Of a DNA stretch of 10,089 nucleotides, positions 7,338-10,089 are shown piece after piece. The stretch's first letter is position 1; each line of letters begins with the position of its first letter. The stretch lies in NCBI GenBank assembly GCA_045532055.1, contig JAZSFF010000022.1:1-10089 (forward strand). The letters are read 5' to 3'. The notes beneath the pieces were generated by a model. The model was not told the origin of the DNA. It worked only from the letters and a program-made list of their open reading frames with translations, and did no database searches. Made by a program: the position numbers and the translations under genes. This DNA comes from SIG440 sp045532055 (GTDB lineage: Bacteria; Bacillota; Clostridia; Monoglobales; Monoglobaceae).

Positions 7338-8414
7338 ATGTTTGACAAATTATCATTTATAGAAAAACAGCATGAGGAACTTGCTGCAAAAATAAGCGAC
7401 CCGGAAGTTATGGCAGACATGGACAACTGGCGTAAACTCTGCAAGGAGCATTCCGACATGGCTCCTATTGTGGAGAAGTATAAGGAATACAAGGCAAATA
7501 TGAACACAATTCAAGATGCCAAAGAAATGATGGATGATCCGGAAACTGACAAAGAGTTCAAGGAAATTCTTCAGGGTGAAATTTCAGATGCAAAAGAGAA
7601 TATCGAAAGAATAGAGGGCGAGCTTAAAATCCTGCTTCTTCCCAAGGACCCCAACGATGACAAGAACGTTATTGTGGAAATCCGCGGCGGTGCAGGCGGC
7701 GACGAGGCGGCACTTTTTGCGGCAGACCTTTACAGAATGTATTCTATGTATGCCGAATCAAAGCGTTGGAAGACCGAGGTTATGAACCTCAGCGAAATTG
7801 GTATCGGCGGTATTAAGGAAGTATCCTTTATGATTGAGGGTCAGGGTGCATACAGCAGACTGAAGTACGAGAGTGGTGTTCACCGTGTACAGCGTGTTCC
7901 TGAAACCGAGTCTCAGGGCAGAATTCATACTTCGACTGTTACTGTTGCGGTGCTTCCTGAGGCGGAAGAGGTTGACTTTGAAATCAACCCCGCAGACCTG
8001 CAGATTGATACCTATCGTGCCAGCGGTGCAGGTGGCCAGCACGTCAACAAGACAGAATCTGCAATCCGTATAACTCATATACCCACAGGGGTTATTGTTG
8101 AGTGTCAGGACGAACGTTCACAGCACAAGAACAAGGACAAAGCCATGAAAGTCCTTCGTTCAAGACTTTATGAGGCAGAACTCCAGAAACAGCAGGATGC
8201 AATAGCAGCGGACCGCAAGAGCCAGGTTGGAACAGGCGACAGAAGTGAAAGAATAAGAACATACAACTTCCCACAGGGTCGTGTTTCTGACCATCGTATT
8301 GGTCTTACATTATACAAGATTGAGGCAATTATGAATGGTGACATTGATGAAATCATTGATGCACTCATCACAACCGACCAGAGTGAGAAATTAAAATTAC
8401 AGGGCGAGGCGTAA
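7338..8414 (+). CDS. prfA: Peptide chain release factor 1
   Basis: RF1 terminates translation at UAG and UAA in the ribosomal A site. At 358 residues it has the usual family length. The stop-codon specificity tripeptide is PET at 188-190, in the RF1 PxT class and at the E. coli PAT position. The GGQ catalytic motif is at 232-234 within SGAGGQHVNKTESAIR, one residue off the E. coli position. The N-terminal helical domain occupies about 1-100, followed by the RGGAGGDEAALFAADLY stretch typical of RF1. SD AGAGG lies 7 bases before the ATG. It follows prfB by only 12 bases and the sua5-ywlE fusion by 7, so all three are probably co-transcribed. The usual Firmicutes partner prmC, which methylates the GGQ glutamine, is not next to it. 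Confidence 0.98.
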   Translation: MFDKLSFIEKQHEELAAKISDPEVMADMDNWRKLCKEHSDMAPIVEKYKEYKANMNTIQDAKEMMDDPETDKEFKEILQGEISDAKENIERIEGELKILLLPKDPNDDKNVIVEIRGGAGGDEAALFAADLYRMYSMYAESKRWKTEVMNLSEIGIGGIKEVSFMIEGQGAYSRLKYESGVHRVQRVPETESQGRIHTSTVTVAVLPEAEEVDFEINPADLQIDTYRASGAGGQHVNKTESAIRITHIPTGVIVECQDERSQHKNKDKAMKVLRSRLYEAELQKQQDAIAADRKSQVGTGDRSERIRTYNFPQGRVSDHRIGLTLYKIEAIMNGDIDEIIDALITTDQSEKLKLQGEA

Positions 8415-8421
8415 TGTTTCT

Positions 8422-9846
8422 ATGGAAACAAGAGTTTTTGGAAGCTCAACCGGAGATTTAAAGGTTGCAGCGGAATTGATAAAAAAAGGGGAGACTGTGG
8501 TTTTCCCTACCGAAACAGTATATGGACTTGGGGCAAATGCCCTTTGTGAGGATGCGGTAGCCAAGATTTTTGAGGCAAAGGGCAGACCATCTGACAACCC
8601 GTTGATTGTCCATGTTTCATCATTTAATGAAATAGAAAATCTGGTGGAAGAGATTCCCGACGGGGCAAAAGCCCTTGCGGAAAAGTTCTGGCCGGGGCCA
8701 CTTACCATTATTTTAAAGAAAAAGCCTTGCATCCCTGAAACAGTTTCGGCAGGACTTAAAACTGTTGGAATACGTATCCCTGAAAACAAAATTGCAAGAG
8801 AGTTTATTGCAGAGTGCGGGGTTCCTGTTGCGGCACCCAGTGCCAACATTTCAGGAAAACCCAGTCCAACAACATTCAATCATGTTTTTGAGGATATGAA
8901 CGGCAGAGTTGCGGGAATTATAAAAGGCGGAGATTGTGGCGTGGGTGTTGAATCCACGGTTATTGACATGACAAGTGAAGTGCCTACGGTTCTAAGACCC
9001 GGCGGCGTTTCGGTGGAAGAACTCCGAGAAGTTCTGGGCGAGGTCAGAATCAGCAGCGAGATAAAGGAAGATGGAATTCCCAAAGCTCCTGGCATGAAGT
9101 ATAAACATTATTCACCAAAGGCTCAGGTGTATATCCTGAAAGGTGATATGAACAGCATATCAGAGTTTTTGAACAAGCGATGTGCGTTTGGAAAAATTGC
9201 AGTACTGGCATTTGATGAAATGAGGTATATGCTGCCGGATGGAGTTGAGTTTTTGTCATTGGGCAGCAAGGATAACCCTCAGGATGCGGCACAAAGACTG
9301 TTTGACTGCCTGCGTGAATGTGATTCTTTGGGTGTCAGAGAGGCGTATGCACCAGAAATCCCCGATGAGGGACTGTGGCGAGCAGTTAAGAACCGCTTAT
9401 ACAAAGCGGCGGCAAAAAGATTGATTGATGCAAAGACGGCAAAGTCAGTTTTGTTTGTTTGCACAGGGAATACCTGCAGAAGTCCCATGGCAGAGGGAAT
9501 ATTCAATATCTTGGGCAAGAATGGTGTTGCGGCATCTGCGGGACTTTGTGTAACATCGGCGACGGGGGCAGAACAAAAGGCTATTGATGCGGTAAGACGC
9601 TGGGGAATTGATATTTCAAGCCATAATCCCCGGCAGACAACCATGAGCATGTTTGATTGTGCAGACAGCGTTATTACAATGACAACCGAGCATAAATGGG
9701 TTTTGCCCGATGATGAAAAGGTATGCACACTGAAAGAACTTGCCGGAGAATATGGCGATGTGGCTGACCCTTATGGCGGAAGCCAGGAGATTTATGAAAA
9801 ATGTGCAGATGAACTAAAGAGTTTGATTGAGAAGATAGATTTATGA
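8422..9846 (+). CDS. Fused threonylcarbamoyl-AMP synthase (Sua5/YwlC) and low-molecular-weight protein phosphatase (YwlE-like)
   Basis: One uninterrupted 474-residue frame holds two enzymes. Residues 1 to about 205 are a YrdC domain (FPTETVYGLGANAL at 28-41, KGRPSDNPL at 53-61, PSANISGKPSPT at 139-150), and about 220-335 is the Sua5 C-terminal domain behind the linker KAPGMKYKHYSP. Sua5 makes threonylcarbamoyl-AMP from Thr, bicarbonate and ATP for tRNA t6A37. Residues about 341-474 are an LMW phosphatase with P-loop CTGNTCRSP (nucleophile C347, R353) and general acid D449 in DPYGG. Thr351 matches the Thr that gives B. subtilis YwlE phospho-arginine specificity, so arginine phosphatase activity (opposing McsB) is inferred. 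In B. subtilis ywlC and ywlE are separate nearby genes. No in-frame ATG with an SD is seen at the junction. The weak SD GAGG lies 12 bases before the start, so translation is probably coupled to prfA. An ATG overlapping the prfA stop (8414) is out of frame. Confidence 0.93.
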   Translation: METRVFGSSTGDLKVAAELIKKGETVVFPTETVYGLGANALCEDAVAKIFEAKGRPSDNPLIVHVSSFNEIENLVEEIPDGAKALAEKFWPGPLTIILKKKPCIPETVSAGLKTVGIRIPENKIAREFIAECGVPVAAPSANISGKPSPTTFNHVFEDMNGRVAGIIKGGDCGVGVESTVIDMTSEVPTVLRPGGVSVEELREVLGEVRISSEIKEDGIPKAPGMKYKHYSPKAQVYILKGDMNSISEFLNKRCAFGKIAVLAFDEMRYMLPDGVEFLSLGSKDNPQDAAQRLFDCLRECDSLGVREAYAPEIPDEGLWRAVKNRLYKAAAKRLIDAKTAKSVLFVCTGNTCRSPMAEGIFNILGKNGVAASAGLCVTSATGAEQKAIDAVRRWGIDISSHNPRQTTMSMFDCADSVITMTTEHKWVLPDDEKVCTLKELAGEYGDVADPYGGSQEIYEKCADELKSLIEKIDL

Positions 9847-10089
9847 TAAATTATGTACCCATGACAAGTCAGCATATTGATGACTTGGTAAAAATTGAAG
9901 AGCAGTGCTTTAACTCAGGATTTGCAGAAGTAACTTTCCAAAAGGAACTGGAGAACAAGATTGCATTTTATGTAGTTGCAGAGCATGACGGTATGGCAGT
10001 AGGCTATGCGGGACTTTGGAATATGTGCCAGAGTGCAGATATAATGAATGTAGGGGTGAGTCCTGATTTCAGGAGGCAAGGAATTGCAG
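9843..10089 (+). CDS. GNAT acetyltransferase, probable RimI-type, 3' end outside window
   Basis: The ATG at 9843 overlaps the stop of the upstream gene in an ATGA arrangement, so translation is probably coupled. The 82 codons present show a GNAT N-terminal half: LVKIEEQCF at about 16-24, FQKEL at 32-36, FYVVAEHDGMAVGYAGLW at about 42-59, DIMNVGVSPDFRRQGIA at 66-82. The final RRQGIA is the start of the acetyl-CoA pyrophosphate-binding loop. The pattern most resembles RimI, which acetylates the N-terminal Ala of ribosomal protein S18; the usual PWS near residue 25 is replaced by NSGFAEV. Its position beside a t6A-pathway gene fits, because rimI commonly neighbours tsaB and tsaD. Another GNAT substrate cannot be excluded from half a protein. 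Confidence 0.85.
   Translation, partial: MINYVPMTSQHIDDLVKIEEQCFNSGFAEVTFQKELENKIAFYVVAEHDGMAVGYAGLWNMCQSADIMNVGVSPDFRRQGIA

Overview
The window looks like a chromosomal segment of a Clostridia-type Bacillota (Firmicutes). The grounds are moderately AT-rich DNA with strong AGGAGG-type ribosome binding sites, consensus sigma-A-type promoters, an SLH-domain surface protein, a DUF2508/YaaL-family small protein, a long SecA with the variable NBD2 insertion and a zinc-binding tail, and a secA-prfB gene order known from this phylum. I do not assign a genus. There is no sign of phage, IS elements, CRISPR or plasmid functions; this is mostly core housekeeping DNA with some unusual arrangements.

Layout. 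Positions 1-3194 are read on the minus strand. In transcription order they hold a DUF2508 gene (3194-2910) with a GC-rich terminator, tRNA-Arg(ACG) (2778-2702) with its own promoter and a terminator that directly abuts the encoded CCA, and a large secreted protein (2557 to beyond position 1). That protein carries a signal peptide, a NAGPA-type phosphodiester glycosidase domain, Ig-like regions and three SLH repeats. Divergent promoters lie between 3195 and 3416. From 3292 onward everything is on the plus strand: a secA promoter, a leader with two adjacent hairpins, then secA (3417-6173), prfB (6206-7325, via a programmed +1 frameshift), prfA (7338-8414), a fused Sua5/TsaC-YwlE gene (8422-9846), and the start of a RimI-like acetyltransferase (9843 to beyond the window). 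Gene gaps are 32, 12, 7 and -4 bases with no terminator visible, so these five genes probably form one operon.

How the genes relate. The operon joins protein export (SecA) with translation: both class-I release factors, the enzyme making threonylcarbamoyl-AMP for tRNA t6A, a probable protein-arginine phosphatase fused to it, and a probable ribosomal-protein acetyltransferase. The most notable point is the prfB recoding site. It has the classic layout (SD-like AGGG, CTT, stop, C), but the stop is TAA rather than the usual TGA. TAA is read by both RF1 and RF2, and the RF1 gene lies 12 bases downstream, so the usual RF2-only feedback may instead sense combined release-factor activity. Other points of interest are the Sua5-YwlE fusion, the lack of prmC in the cluster, the shared codons between prfB and prfA around GGQ, and the structured secA leader.
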